Origin: Afifella pfennigii DSM 17143
Lineage (GTDB): Bacteria; Pseudomonadota; Alphaproteobacteria; Rhizobiales; Afifellaceae
Direction of reading: 5' to 3'
Assembly (NCBI RefSeq): GCF_000688515.1
Contig: NZ_JHZK01000019.1
Span: 1 to 64,000, forward strand
DNA length: 64,000 nt
The translations under genes and the position numbers were made by a program. A model generated the notes under the pieces. The model was given only the letters and a program-made list of their open reading frames with translations, was not told the origin of the DNA and did no database searches. Of this stretch, positions 33,939 to 42,328 are shown in pieces (position 1 is the first letter of the stretch; each line of letters starts with the position of its first letter).

Positions 33939-34294
33939 ATTTCTTTTCCTCCCGCGGGGCCTGTCCCGCAGCCTCAAAGCCTCTTGGGGACAGATCGAAC
34001 GCAGAACATATAACAGATTAAGAATGTGATGGCCGGTCCCGATGACGCACCCCAAAGGGCCGGCCGGCCCCGGGCAGACCGGTCGCTTTCGCCATCGGGC
34101 ATCGCACGATTCTTGCATGTAAGGCCAATGCCTCGGAGGCGATGCCGACCCTTTCGACGCGACGCCCTCGTGGCGCATCGAACCGGCGCCCCTGCCTCTC
34201 GCTTGCGCGGGATTGTCGCTTCGCACCTCTTGCGGCAAGACTGCGCCCGGGAAAGACGCTGCCGGTTCTGGCGCGACACCGATAGGAGGCGCGA
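33939..34294. other. Divergent intergenic region of the octaheme and GFA genes
   Basis: About 355 bp with no convincing gene. It holds strong ribosome sites at both ends and an AT-richer patch near 34005-34030 (ACATATAACAGATTAAGAAT), probably the octaheme promoter. A perfect GGGCCGGCCGGCCC palindrome lies at 34058-34071. I found no FNR-type TTGAT-N4-ATCAA box. Confidence 0.45.
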
Positions 34295-34717
34295 ATGACG
34301 ACGTATCACGGAGGTTGCCTGTGCGGCGCGGTCCGGTTCTCGGTCGAGGTTTCCAAGGCCGAGATCGATGCCTGCCATTGCAGCATGTGCCGCCGTTGGG
34401 GCGGCGGGCCCTCGCTCAACGTGCAAGCGGACGGCCCGCCGCGCTTTGAGGACGAGGCGGCGCTCGGCGTCTATCGCTCGTCGCAATGGGGCGAAAGGGT
34501 GTTCTGCAAGACCTGCGGCTCGTCGGTCTTGTGGCGCAGCGCCGACGGCAGCTTCCACGCCGTGCCCGCCGCGATCATCGGCGACCCAGAGGGCATGGCG
34601 CTGGCGCTGGAGATCTTCATCGACGACAAGCCGGCCTATTACGATTTCGCCGGCGAGCGCAAACGCATGACCGGCCCGGAGGTGATGGCGGCATTCGGCG
34701 TCGATACCGGTTCCTGA
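34295..34717 (+). CDS. GFA/CENP-V family zinc protein
   Basis: A 140-residue protein with the GFA zinc pattern: GGCLCGAVRFSVEV at the N-terminus, CHCSMCRRWGG near residue 28, and FCKTCGSSVLW near 70. The founding member was described as activating glutathione-formaldehyde adducts, but most relatives have no proven reaction. ATAGGAGGC lies 6 nt ahead of the ATG at 34295. A fragment of a methyltransferase gene lies antisense directly after its stop. Confidence 0.88.
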   Translation: MTTYHGGCLCGAVRFSVEVSKAEIDACHCSMCRRWGGGPSLNVQADGPPRFEDEAALGVYRSSQWGERVFCKTCGSSVLWRSADGSFHAVPAAIIGDPEGMALALEIFIDDKPAYYDFAGERKRMTGPEVMAAFGVDTGS

Positions 34718-34730
34718 AGGCCGGCAACGG

Positions 34731-34892
34731 GCCGAAGCCGCAACCGAGATCGGCCACCGATGTGCCGGCAAGCTCCGGCACCAGGCTGCGGATCGTCGGC
34801 CATTCCGGCGCCCCCTCCAGGCTACGGCGAGATCGCGGAAGCTGGCTGTGGCCGGCAAAGAGGCCGGGATCGTCGTAGATATTCTGCGCCAT
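34731..34892 (-). pseudogene. Remnant of a class I SAM-dependent methyltransferase (N-terminal 54 residues)
   Basis: From the ATG at 34892 the frame reads MAQNIYDDPGLFAGHSQLPR, then a conserved GAPEWP segment and SVADLGCGFG, the SAM-binding motif I. Similarity stops exactly there; the continuing frame is the antisense of the GFA gene. A full enzyme would have about 245 residues. It therefore looks like a gene cut by deletion at about 34731. Confidence 0.7.
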
Positions 34893-35186
34893 GGATCGCC
34901 TCGGTCGCAATGTCCGTGGCCGCCGCGCTGACCTCTGTCGGCGCCTTTCGGCATGCCTTCCCGTCGACATACGCCATTGCTAACGACGCCCAAAGAAGGA
35001 GGCTGAAGGGGCGCAACGGCGCCGCTTCGACCGCGATCGCGACAGCAAGGCGGGGACGGTCAGGACGCAGCCGGAGCGGATGGACCAAGCGACCTTGGAC
35101 GGGTTACAATAAAACCTGTCGACGACGAAAAACGCAGCGGTTTGGCGATGGTTGATCGAGGCTGGAAATCGAATTCAGAGCAGCGC

Positions 35187-35810
35187 ATGCGCAAATCTCT
35201 CAAGATTCTGCATTCGCTCGCCTCTTGCGGCCTCATCGGCGGCCTTGCCAGTTACATGATCCTGCTCGTCTTCGCCCCGCAGGATACGCCGGTCGCCTAC
35301 GCCGATCTGCGCCAGTCGATCGCGGCGATCAGCGACTACGTTCTGGTGCCGTCCCTGGCGCTGGCGCTGGTCTCCGGGCTTTTGTCGATGGCCGTGCACC
35401 GGCCCTACCAGGACAAGGGATGGGCGCTGGTCAAGCTTGCCCTCGGCATCTTGATGTTCAAGGGCGTGCTGACCATCGTCGGCGGCAAGGCCGCCTATGC
35501 CGCCTCCGTCTCGCGCAGGCTTGCCGAGGGCGAGCCGGTGGCCGACGTGCTGCAGGCGGCGATCGGCCATGAATGGGCGACCCTGTGGGTCATCATGGCG
35601 CTCTCCGTCGCCAATGTCGTCCTGGGCGTGTGGCGCCCGAAGCTTTCGCGCCGGCCGCGCTACCAGGCCCAATCGACCTCCGAGCCGGCGCGCGTGAGGA
35701 TCGTCGCCACCGGCGGCGAACGCGCCGTGCCGGCGAGCGAGGCGACCCCGCTGGCGGCGGAAATGGAGACGATCGGCGAGGGCCAGCGCCTGAAGCAAGC
35801 GGCGCAGTAG
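35187..35810 (+). CDS. DUF2269-like integral membrane protein
   Basis: About 207 residues with four spans: ILHSLASCGLIGGLASYMIL, LVPSLALALVSGLLSMAV, ALVKLALGILMFKGVLTIVG and WATLWVIMALSVANVVLGVW. A basic, disordered tail of some 55 residues follows. Membrane histidines (H24-type in ILHSLA and VHRPYQ) resemble the DUF2269 group, whose role is unknown. The start is uncertain: ATG at 35187 gives the conserved N-terminus, and ATG at 35148 would add 13 residues. It is flanked by gaps of about 250 bp on each side. Confidence 0.65.
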   Translation: MRKSLKILHSLASCGLIGGLASYMILLVFAPQDTPVAYADLRQSIAAISDYVLVPSLALALVSGLLSMAVHRPYQDKGWALVKLALGILMFKGVLTIVGGKAAYAASVSRRLAEGEPVADVLQAAIGHEWATLWVIMALSVANVVLGVWRPKLSRRPRYQAQSTSEPARVRIVATGGERAVPASEATPLAAEMETIGEGQRLKQAAQ

Positions 35811-36071
35811 CGGCTGCCTCTGGACGCGCCTTGTCAGTCGGCTTGCGGCCGGCACGCGCCTTTAAGGAAAGAAACGTTCCTGAGATGTCCGCAGCCTCGT
35901 TTTCGTGCGCGGCGGCGAGGGCAGGGCGCGCATCTTGCCGGCCCCCGCGGCCTCCCTTTGCAGCGATGGAGAACGCCCGGACGGCGCCGGAGCGGCAGCG
36001 CCGCGGGCGCCCGACGCCGCATTACGTTCGGGAAAAATCGCTTATAGCCAAAAATTTTATTGTAATATGCC

Positions 36072-36545
36072 ATGAAAAGCATAATGAATATGGTCATGGA
36101 TGACATTGACCGAAAAATAATCGACCTCCTCTCCGGCGATGCGCGGCGCTCGCTGGCCGATATCGGCGCGGCGGTATCGCTCTCGCCTTCCTCGGTGAAC
36201 GAGCGCATCAAGAAGCTCCTCGCCGATGGTGTCATCAAGCGCTTCACCATCGACATCGATCCGGCAAAGCTGGCGCTTCCCGTCGCCGCCTTCGTCTGGA
36301 TCGCGCTGAGAGAGGGCGCCGACGAAGCCGCGTTTCGCGCCTTCGCGCGCGAGGACCGTCACGTCAGCGAGTGCCACCATGTCACCGGCGCCTGGTCCTA
36401 TCTTCTCAAGGTGCAGGTGGCGGACCTCGCCGCCCTGGAGCGGTTTCTCGCGACCTTGAAGGAGAGCGGCTTCCTGGCGCGCAGCGAGACGGTGATCGCG
36501 CTCTCCACGGTCGTGGCGCCGCCGTTTCGCGTCAAGGACACCTGA
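36072..36545 (+). CDS. Lrp/AsnC-family regulator
   Basis: A 157-residue regulator with the Lrp helix-turn-helix (DDIDRKIIDLLSGDARRSL and VSLSPSSVNERIKKL) and a RAM domain (HHVTGAWSYLLKVQVADL). It precedes a LysE exporter by 3 bp, so it likely senses the amino acid exported. The upstream 36040-36070 stretch is AT-rich with TTTTATTGTAATATGCC, a probable promoter or Lrp site. Starts at 36072 and 36096 are both possible, neither with a ribosome site. Confidence 0.88.
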   Translation: MKSIMNMVMDDIDRKIIDLLSGDARRSLADIGAAVSLSPSSVNERIKKLLADGVIKRFTIDIDPAKLALPVAAFVWIALREGADEAAFRAFAREDRHVSECHHVTGAWSYLLKVQVADLAALERFLATLKESGFLARSETVIALSTVVAPPFRVKDT

Positions 36546-36548
36546 GGA

Positions 36549-37160
36549 ATGGAACCGCTTCTCTTCACACGGAGCCTTCTCCTTGGCGTGGCCGTCGCCG
36601 CCCCGCTCGGGCCGATTGGCGCCCTCTGCATCTCGCGCACGCTCGACCGGGGTTTCTGGTTCGGCGTCTCCGGCGGGCTCGGCACGGCGATCGCGGACGC
36701 GCTTTTTGCGGCCCTCGCCGCCTTCGGCTTCGCCGCTTTCGCGGCTTTCCTCGGCCTGGTCGACACGCCGCTGCGCGTCGTGGGCGGGCTGTTCATGCTC
36801 TGGCTCGGCTGGCGCAACCTCACTTCCGCTTCCATCGTCCGGGCGGCGAGCGCCACGCCGAGCGATCTCATGGGCACCGTGGCCACGACCTTCGCGCTGA
36901 CCATCACCAACCCGATGACCATCCTCACCTTCGCCGCGCTCTTTGCCGGGCTCGGCCTTGCCGCCGATGCCGGCTTCGCCGCCGCAGGCGTCGTCGTCAT
37001 GGGCGTCTTTCTGGGATCGCTCGCCTGGTGGTTCGTGCTCAGCGGCGGCGTGGCGCTCGCCAAGCGCAAGCTGCCGTCCTGGTTCGCGCGTCGCGTCTCG
37101 CAGGGGGCAGGTCTGGTGCTTATCGCCTTCGGCGGCCTCGCCCTGATATCGGCTCTGTGA
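36549..37160 (+). CDS. LysE/RhtB-family amino-acid exporter
   Basis: A 203-residue protein with five to six spans and the family N-terminal motif GVAVAAPLGPIGALCISRTL, followed by GFWFGVSGGLGTAIAD, and then NPMTILTFAALFAGLG in the middle. It should export an amino acid or homoserine-like solute across the inner membrane. GAGGA lies just upstream of the ATG at 36549 and the Lrp gene ends 3 bp before it, so the two form a sensor-exporter pair. Confidence 0.9.
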   Translation: MEPLLFTRSLLLGVAVAAPLGPIGALCISRTLDRGFWFGVSGGLGTAIADALFAALAAFGFAAFAAFLGLVDTPLRVVGGLFMLWLGWRNLTSASIVRAASATPSDLMGTVATTFALTITNPMTILTFAALFAGLGLAADAGFAAAGVVVMGVFLGSLAWWFVLSGGVALAKRKLPSWFARRVSQGAGLVLIAFGGLALISAL

Positions 37161-37225
37161 TCGGCGCGCGCCTTACGCCATATGTGGCCGGATGCCGGCT
37201 TTCCGGAAGCAGCCTTGCGGGCGGT

Positions 37226-38158
37226 TCAGTGCCTGCCGAGCATCCTTTCCTGTTCGTTCAAGGTCTCGCGCGAGCTGTCGATGATCCATTGCACCAGCCG
37301 CTGGATGACCTGCGGGACCTCCGCATTCAGCGGCTCGACAAGGAACTGGCCTCGCTGCGTGATCACCGTGTCGGGCACCGGGCGGACGAGAAGCCCCTTC
37401 TTCAGGAGATCCCCAAGGCAGTATCGCCATGCCAGAGCGATGCCCTGGCCGTTTACCGCGGCCTGCATGGCGACGTGGTAATTGTCGAAGATCATGCGCG
37501 AGACGGAATCGGTGTATCGCGCCCCCCGGCGCTCGAACCACTCGCCCCAATCCATGAAGTCCCAGCGCGAGGCGTGCCAGCCGAGGAGCGTCTGGCGCGC
37601 CAGATCCTCTAGGCCCTCGATCCGCCCGCTGCTTTCCAGATAGGACGGGCTGCAAACGGGAAAGACTTCCTCGTAGAAGAGCCGGCGGCTCTTGGCGCCC
37701 GGCCAGTTGCCGTCGCCGAAGGTGATGTCGAGATCCGGGCTCGATGGATCGGGAACCGTTTCGCCCTGGTCGGAGACGATCGAGGTGACGATGCGCGGAT
37801 GGCGGGCGTTGAACTGCGCGATGACCGGCAACAGCCAGAAGCTGGCGAATTCCGCGTCGGTGCGGATCGTCACATGCGGCATCGGCTGGCTGAGCATCGT
37901 CGCCGCGCCCGCCATGCGCACCAGCCCGTCCTCAACGGCGCTGAGGAAGATCTCTCCCTCGCGCGTCAGGGCGATGCCTCGGCCGGCGCGCAGGAAGAGC
38001 TTGACCCCCAGATGCGCTTCCAGCTGGCGGATTTTGTGGCTCATCGCCGGCTGCGTCACGTTCAGCTCCGCCGCGGCGCGCGTGAAGCTGAGATGCTCCG
38101 CCACGCGCTGGAACGCCACGAGCCACTGCAACGGGGGAAGATCGCTCGCAAGACCCAT
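37226..38158 (-). CDS. LysR-family regulator (GcvA-like)
   Basis: A 310-residue regulator with the LysR helix-turn-helix near residues 20-45 (HLSFTRAAAELNVTQPAMSH, KIRQLEAHLGVKLFLR) and a periplasmic-binding-like effector domain. The PPLQWLVAFQRVAEHLSFT opening is the GcvA/AmpR type. It is transcribed away from the isochorismatase fragment and Pot-type permeases at 38280-39951, which it probably once controlled. Confidence 0.9.
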   Translation of the reverse strand: MGLASDLPPLQWLVAFQRVAEHLSFTRAAAELNVTQPAMSHKIRQLEAHLGVKLFLRAGRGIALTREGEIFLSAVEDGLVRMAGAATMLSQPMPHVTIRTDAEFASFWLLPVIAQFNARHPRIVTSIVSDQGETVPDPSSPDLDITFGDGNWPGAKSRRLFYEEVFPVCSPSYLESSGRIEGLEDLARQTLLGWHASRWDFMDWGEWFERRGARYTDSVSRMIFDNYHVAMQAAVNGQGIALAWRYCLGDLLKKGLLVRPVPDTVITQRGQFLVEPLNAEVPQVIQRLVQWIIDSSRETLNEQERMLGRH

Positions 38159-38279
38159 AAGCGTGGCCTAATGGACGGATGAGGTTTTTTCAAGTTTTCA
38201 TCATCTTGGCGACATGCAAGCTTCCCGCCGCACGCCAAATCGAGCGCAGCAGCCAACGAAAATGGGATGACGCAACGCG

Positions 38280-38463
38280 ATGAATGCAAACCGAAGTGCC
38301 GTCGTGGCAGTGGATTTACAGGGCGAGAACGCCGCCGGCGGCGTCTGGCAGGTGGAAGGCTATGAGGCGATCCTTGCCAATGCTGCAAAGACCCTCAACG
38401 CCGCCCGCGCGGCGGGCATCCCGGTGATCTACAGCCGCCACGCACTCGATCCGCAAGGCCATA
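38280..38463 (+). pseudogene. Isochorismatase-family cysteine hydrolase, 5' fragment
   Basis: About 61 residues from the ATG at 38280 match the start of isochorismatase-like hydrolases: SAVVAVDLQGENAAGGVW with the catalytic Asp, and GIPVIYSRHALDPQGH. Similarity ends near 38463, where the sequence passes into the coding frame of an ABC permease in another phase. The Lys and Cys of the catalytic triad are lost. A single deletion joining two genes explains the structure. Confidence 0.7.
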
Positions 38464-38473
38464 CGCCCGCATC

Positions 38474-39145
38474 GTGGAGAACCCGCTTTACCGGCAGGTG
38501 CTGTGGAACTCCTTCTCCACCGCGCTCCTGGTGACGCTGTTTGCCCTGGCGATCGGCTATCCGCTCGCCTTCTTTCTCGCCTTCGTCGCCCGCCGTCATC
38601 GGCAGATGCTCTATTTTCTCGTGGTCATACCGCTGCTTACGAGCTTCCTGCTGCGCGCCTATACCTGGAAGATCATCCTCGGCCGTTCCGGGTTGGTGAA
38701 CAGCACGCTGACCTCGCTGGGGCTGACGGACGGGCCGGTGGACCTTTTCCTGTACAACCAGTTCAGCGTGGTGCTGACGCTGGTCTACATCTTCGTGCCC
38801 TTCATGACCCTGCCGATCTACGCCTCGCTGGAAAAGCTGTCGCGCGATCAGATCGAGGCGAGCCTGGATCTTGGGGCGCGGCCCTTCACCACCTTCCGGC
38901 GTGTCATCCTGCCCTTGAGCCTGCCGGGCGTGGTGGCCGGCTGCACCTTCACCTTCGCGCTGAGCTTCGGCGATTTCGTCGCGCCCTCGCTGCTCGGCGG
39001 GCCGAACCAGATCATGATCGCCAACGTCATCATCAGCCAGTTCGGCACGGCCTTCGACTGGCCTTTCGGCAGCGCGCTCGCCATGGTCGTGGTGGTCATC
39101 GTGCTGGCCATCGTGGGCATCGGCGCACGGCTGGAAAAACGGTGA
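38474..39145 (+). CDS. Pot-type ABC permease lacking its first membrane span (deletion product)
   Basis: The 223 residues from the GTG at 38474 match the PotB family from the second span onward: NSFSTALLVTLFALAIGYPL, TSFLLRAYTWKIILGRSG, and the EAA loop EASLDLGARPFTTFRRVILP. The frame can be followed a few codons further back (YARIVENPLYRQ) to about 38462, and then becomes isochorismatase sequence. Normal family members have 60-70 more residues including span 1. It may be translated but is probably inactive. The stop overlaps the next permease region. Confidence 0.7.
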   Translation: MENPLYRQVLWNSFSTALLVTLFALAIGYPLAFFLAFVARRHRQMLYFLVVIPLLTSFLLRAYTWKIILGRSGLVNSTLTSLGLTDGPVDLFLYNQFSVVLTLVYIFVPFMTLPIYASLEKLSRDQIEASLDLGARPFTTFRRVILPLSLPGVVAGCTFTFALSFGDFVAPSLLGGPNQIMIANVIISQFGTAFDWPFGSALAMVVVVIVLAIVGIGARLEKR

Positions 39146-39153
39146 GACCCGCG

Positions 39154-39951
39154 ATGCAAGCCCGCTACGACCCGCTCCTGACCCGCACGGCGCGCCGCGC
39201 TCTGCTCGGCGCCGCGATCGCGATCTTCGCCTTTCTCTACCTGCCGATCGCCGTGCTGGTGGTCTTCTCGTTTTCCCCTTCACCGCTGCTCGTCTTTCCC
39301 ATCGAGGGCCTCGGCCTCACCTGGTATCGCGAGCTGTTCTCCGACCGCGACCTTTGGCGTTCGGTCGGCAACAGCCTCATCGTCACCGGCACGGTGGTGC
39401 CGCTGACGCTGCTCCTCGGCATGCCGCTCGCCTTCGGCCTGGATCGCGTGAACTTCCCGGGCAAGCGCTTGCTGGAGCACGGCATCCTCTTGCCGCTGGT
39501 GGTGCCGGGCATCGTCACCGGATTGGCGCTCCTGCTTCTGCTCAGCCGCTTCGATACGCGCCTGTCGCTGTTCACCGTCGCCCTCGGGCATTCGGTATGG
39601 TGCCTGCCGATCGTCGTCACCCAGGTCTATGCGCGCCTGCGCCGTTTCGACCGCAGCATCGAGGAGGCGAGCCTGGATCTGGGCGCCGGCCCGGCGACCA
39701 CCTTCTGGCGGGTCACGCTGCCGAACCTGAAATCGGCGCTTCTCGGCAGCGCCCTGTTGGTGTTCGTCCTGTCCTTCGACGAGATCCCGGTGACCTTCTT
39801 TTTGACGGGAAGCGAGAACACCTTGCCGATGCATATCTGGTCGATGCTGCGCGAGGGCGTGAACCCGGTGATCAACGCCATCGCCACCTTGACCATCGCC
39901 CTGTCGATCCTCGTCGCCTTTTTCGGCCTTCGCATGCTGTCGCGCGATTGA
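39154..39951 (+). CDS. Pot-type ABC permease (PotC family)
   Basis: A 265-residue permease with six spans, YLPIAVLVVFSFSPSPLLVF near the N-terminus, SVGNSLIVTGTVVPLTLLLG, and the EAA loop EEASLDLGAGPATTFWRVTL. It appears intact, but the ATPase and binding protein of its system are absent from the window and its partner permease is truncated, so the importer is probably dead. An upstream GTG at 39142 overlaps the previous stop and is an alternative start. Confidence 0.85.
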   Translation: MQARYDPLLTRTARRALLGAAIAIFAFLYLPIAVLVVFSFSPSPLLVFPIEGLGLTWYRELFSDRDLWRSVGNSLIVTGTVVPLTLLLGMPLAFGLDRVNFPGKRLLEHGILLPLVVPGIVTGLALLLLLSRFDTRLSLFTVALGHSVWCLPIVVTQVYARLRRFDRSIEEASLDLGAGPATTFWRVTLPNLKSALLGSALLVFVLSFDEIPVTFFLTGSENTLPMHIWSMLREGVNPVINAIATLTIALSILVAFFGLRMLSRD

Positions 39952-39989
39952 GGCGGCCGGCAACAAGCCGTTGATAGCAGGCCGCGCCC

Positions 39990-40538
39990 TCAGCGCATGC
40001 TCTCCATGATCAAGAGGAGCAGGGCAGGGCCGCCGAGCGCCTCGTAGGAATGGGCGACATCGCCATCGTAGCGGAAATAATCCCCCGGCCCGATCTCCAC
40101 CGTCTCCTCCGCCGGGCCGAGCCGCGCTCTGCCCGAACAGAGGAAGGCGTGTTCGACGGTGCCGCGCGGATGGGGAGTTGCCTGCCGGACGGCACCCGGC
40201 CTCAGCAGGACGCGGTAGAGATCGCGCCGCCGGTCGGGCGGGGATTTGTCGAGCAGGACCGCGGTCAGACCGGCGTCGTCTGCGGCGATCGCGACGCCTT
40301 CATCCGCGCGGATCAGCTGGGCATGCGAGGAGGCGCTCTCAAAAAGGGAGCTGAAGGGTATGGCGAGCGCGGAGGCGATCGCCCAGAGCGTTTCGATATT
40401 CGGATTGCCCTTGCCGGCCTCCAGCTGAGACAGCGTGGATTTGGCAAGACCCGCCCTTGAGGCCAGTGCCGAAAGGCTCATCTGAGCGAGCTCGCGCTCG
40501 CGCCGGATCGAACCCGCGATGATCGCATTCGGCGTCAT
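39990..40538 (-). CDS. XRE-family regulator with C-terminal cupin domain
   Basis: A 182-residue protein. Residues 1-65 carry the XRE helix-turn-helix (LSALASRAGLAKSTLSQLEA with GKGNPNIETLWAIAS) and residues 100-180 form a small cupin (PHPRGTVEHAFLCSGRARL, EIGPGDYFRYDGDVAHSYEA) that would bind the effector. I chose ATG 40538 because GGGAG lies 7 nt upstream; longer frames lack such a site. It is divergent from azlCD, and CGTTC/GAACG repeats at 40562-40615 are likely its operators. Such pairs control branched-chain amino-acid export. Confidence 0.88.
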   Translation of the reverse strand: MTPNAIIAGSIRRERELAQMSLSALASRAGLAKSTLSQLEAGKGNPNIETLWAIASALAIPFSSLFESASSHAQLIRADEGVAIAADDAGLTAVLLDKSPPDRRRDLYRVLLRPGAVRQATPHPRGTVEHAFLCSGRARLGPAEETVEIGPGDYFRYDGDVAHSYEALGGPALLLLIMESMR

Positions 40539-40561
40539 CGTCGCTCCCTTTGCATGGCTGT

Positions 40562-40615
40562 CGTTCATGTTGACGAACGGCTTGACCGCGTTCATTTTAA
40601 CGAACGTTGTTCGTT
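40562..40615. promoter_or_regulatory. Operator candidates of the XRE-cupin/azlCD divergent promoter
   Basis: CGTTC-N8-GAACG occurs at 40562-40579 and again at 40589-40606. The second overlaps a perfect dyad AACGAAC-GTT-GTTCGTT at 40599-40615. All are made of the half-site CGAAC and its complement. The block ends 21 bp before the azlC ATG. Confidence 0.72.
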
Positions 40616-40636
40616 GGCGCTAGAGACCCGTCCGCC

Positions 40637-41347
40637 ATGCCGCGCAAGAGCCCATCGCCCGCCGCCTCCCTCTCGCAGTTTCGCGCCGGTCTACGGGACA
40701 TCACCCCGCTGTCGCTTGGCGTGGCGGTCTATGGTCTGGCCTTCGGCCTTCTCGCCGCACAGATCGGCATGGACGGACTGACCACCGGGTTGATGGGATT
40801 GTTCGTCTTTGCCGGCTCCTCGCAGATTGTGGCGGCGGAGCGGATGGCCGCCGATGCGGGTCTGGCGGTGGCCATTCTCGCCGGGCTCGCCCTCAACCTG
40901 CGCATTCTGCTGATGACGGCCTCCCTGCACGCCGAGCTCGCCGGCCGGCCCTGGTGGCAAATCCTCTTAGGGGTGCATCTGACCTCGGACGAGAACTGGG
41001 CGCTGATGCATGCCACGCGCGCGAGCGGCCGCAAGGCGGGTTATTGGTATCTGCTCGGCGGCGGCACCAGCCTTGTCGTGGTCTGGGTTCTCGCCACTGG
41101 CGCGGGGGCGGGCTTTGCCGGGCTGCTTCCCGACCTGACCTCGCTCGGCGTGGATTTCGCCTTCACAGCCGCCTTCATCCTGCTGGCGCGCAATCTGTGG
41201 CGCGGCATGGGCGATCTGGCGCCCTGGGCCGTCTCGGCCACGACCGCGGCGGTTCTGGCGCTCGTCCTGCCGGTCGACCCCTCCTGGGCGCTGATCGCGG
41301 GCGGCCTCGCCGGTGTCGTGCTTGCCGCAAGGCCGCGCGGTGACTGA
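40637..41347 (+). CDS. azlC: AzlC-family branched-chain amino-acid exporter subunit
   Basis: A 236-residue membrane protein with six or more spans and the AzlC features: DITPLSLGVAVYGLAFGLLA at the N-terminus, FAGSSQIVAAERM, LNLRILLMTASLHAEL and HLTSDENWALM. AzlC and AzlD together export leucine-like amino acids or analogues. The ATG at 40637 has no clear ribosome site. The azlD start overlaps its stop by 8 bp. It is regulated by the divergent XRE-cupin protein, judging from the operator repeats. Confidence 0.9.
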   Translation: MPRKSPSPAASLSQFRAGLRDITPLSLGVAVYGLAFGLLAAQIGMDGLTTGLMGLFVFAGSSQIVAAERMAADAGLAVAILAGLALNLRILLMTASLHAELAGRPWWQILLGVHLTSDENWALMHATRASGRKAGYWYLLGGGTSLVVVWVLATGAGAGFAGLLPDLTSLGVDFAFTAAFILLARNLWRGMGDLAPWAVSATTAAVLALVLPVDPSWALIAGGLAGVVLAARPRGD

Positions 41348-41633
41348 TCATTGGTTGCTGATCGCGGGCCTGGCCGCGGGAACCTTCGCCATCCGGTTCG
41401 GCGGCTTTCTCCTCGGCTCAACTGTGCCGGCGAGCGGCCCCTGGGCACGCGCCCTGAAGGCCTTGCCCGGATGCCTCATCTGCGCGCTGCTCGCCGTCAT
41501 CCTCGTTCAGGGGGGACCGGCGGAGTGGTTCGCGGCGGCCATCTCGCTCGGCGTGGCGCTGGCGACCCGCTCCCTGCCGCTCACCATGCTGGCGGGCATC
41601 GCATCGGTGTGGCTGGCGCGCGGCCTTGTCTGA
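41340..41633 (+). CDS. azlD: AzlD-family branched-chain amino-acid exporter small subunit
   Basis: A 97-residue protein with three or four short spans, the conserved GTFAIRFGGFLL and the LPLTMLAGIASVWLAR end. AzlD proteins work with AzlC. The GTG at 41340 overlaps the azlC stop, so translation is coupled. No gene lies between it and 41748. Confidence 0.88.
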   Translation: MTDHWLLIAGLAAGTFAIRFGGFLLGSTVPASGPWARALKALPGCLICALLAVILVQGGPAEWFAAAISLGVALATRSLPLTMLAGIASVWLARGLV

Positions 41634-41747
41634 GGGCCTCGGCGAGCGCCTGTCGCGACGAAGGCGCACAGGCGTGAGCTTGCGCTGAATCAAGGCGTAT
41701 CCGGCAAGCTGGTGCGTGATTGGCCTGTTTTCGACAGGAGAATCCTC

Positions 41748-42215
41748 GTGGCTACGTTTGAGGTCGTGACACTGCCCATGCGGCTCTTCGCCTTTACCGG
41801 CGGTCATGCCGCTTTTTCCGAGATCGCCGCCAAGGTCGGTCCGGCCTTTGATGCCGCCTATGCCGCGTTCCAGTCGGCGGGTATCGAACCTCAAGCCTCG
41901 GGGGCCGTGACGCGCTACGCCGCGTTCGACGACAACGGGACCGGGTTCCAGTCGGGCTTCTTCTGCCGCGCGGAGGATCGACCTGCCTTGGAGGCGGCGG
42001 GCTTTTCGGTGGGGGAGCTCGGCGGGAGGGTCATGGTCGCTCGGCACACGGGATCTTATGATCAATTGGCTGGGGTCTACGACGCCATGCAGGCAGAGAT
42101 GCGCGCCCAGGGCGAAGCGCCGGCGGACTCAATGTGGGAGGTCTATCTCAGTCCACCCGAGACGCCCGTCCACGAAATGCAAACCGAGGTGTTCTGGCCG
42201 TTGATGGTGCGTTGA
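41748..42215 (+). CDS. GyrI-like (AraC effector-binding) small-molecule-binding protein
   Basis: A 155-residue protein made only of the GyrI-like SHV2 domain: TFEVVTLPMRLFAFTGGHAA at the start, RVMVARHTGSYDQLAGVYDA in the middle, and WEVYLSPPETPVHEMQTEVF at the end. Such stand-alone proteins bind or hydrolyse small lipophilic compounds; related SBM domains sense drugs in multidrug regulators. The GTG at 41748 follows ACAGGAGAA, a strong ribosome site. Confidence 0.8.
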   Translation: MATFEVVTLPMRLFAFTGGHAAFSEIAAKVGPAFDAAYAAFQSAGIEPQASGAVTRYAAFDDNGTGFQSGFFCRAEDRPALEAAGFSVGELGGRVMVARHTGSYDQLAGVYDAMQAEMRAQGEAPADSMWEVYLSPPETPVHEMQTEVFWPLMVR

Positions 42216-42328
42216 GCGCCGCGAACGGCGTTTCGCAGCGCGTCAGGCGAAGGGCGCCGATACGGTCCATGGCTCCGCGCGGCGCGCGGGGAGAGCGGAC
42301 AGACCCATGGCAGCCGGGCTCCGGCCGG

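Noticed and set aside
34058-34071. Perfect palindrome GGGCCGGCCGGCCC in the octaheme upstream region
   Set aside because: Low-complexity GC dyads of this kind are frequent in such genomes and no link to a gene end or promoter is clear. It is mentioned only within the intergenic entry.
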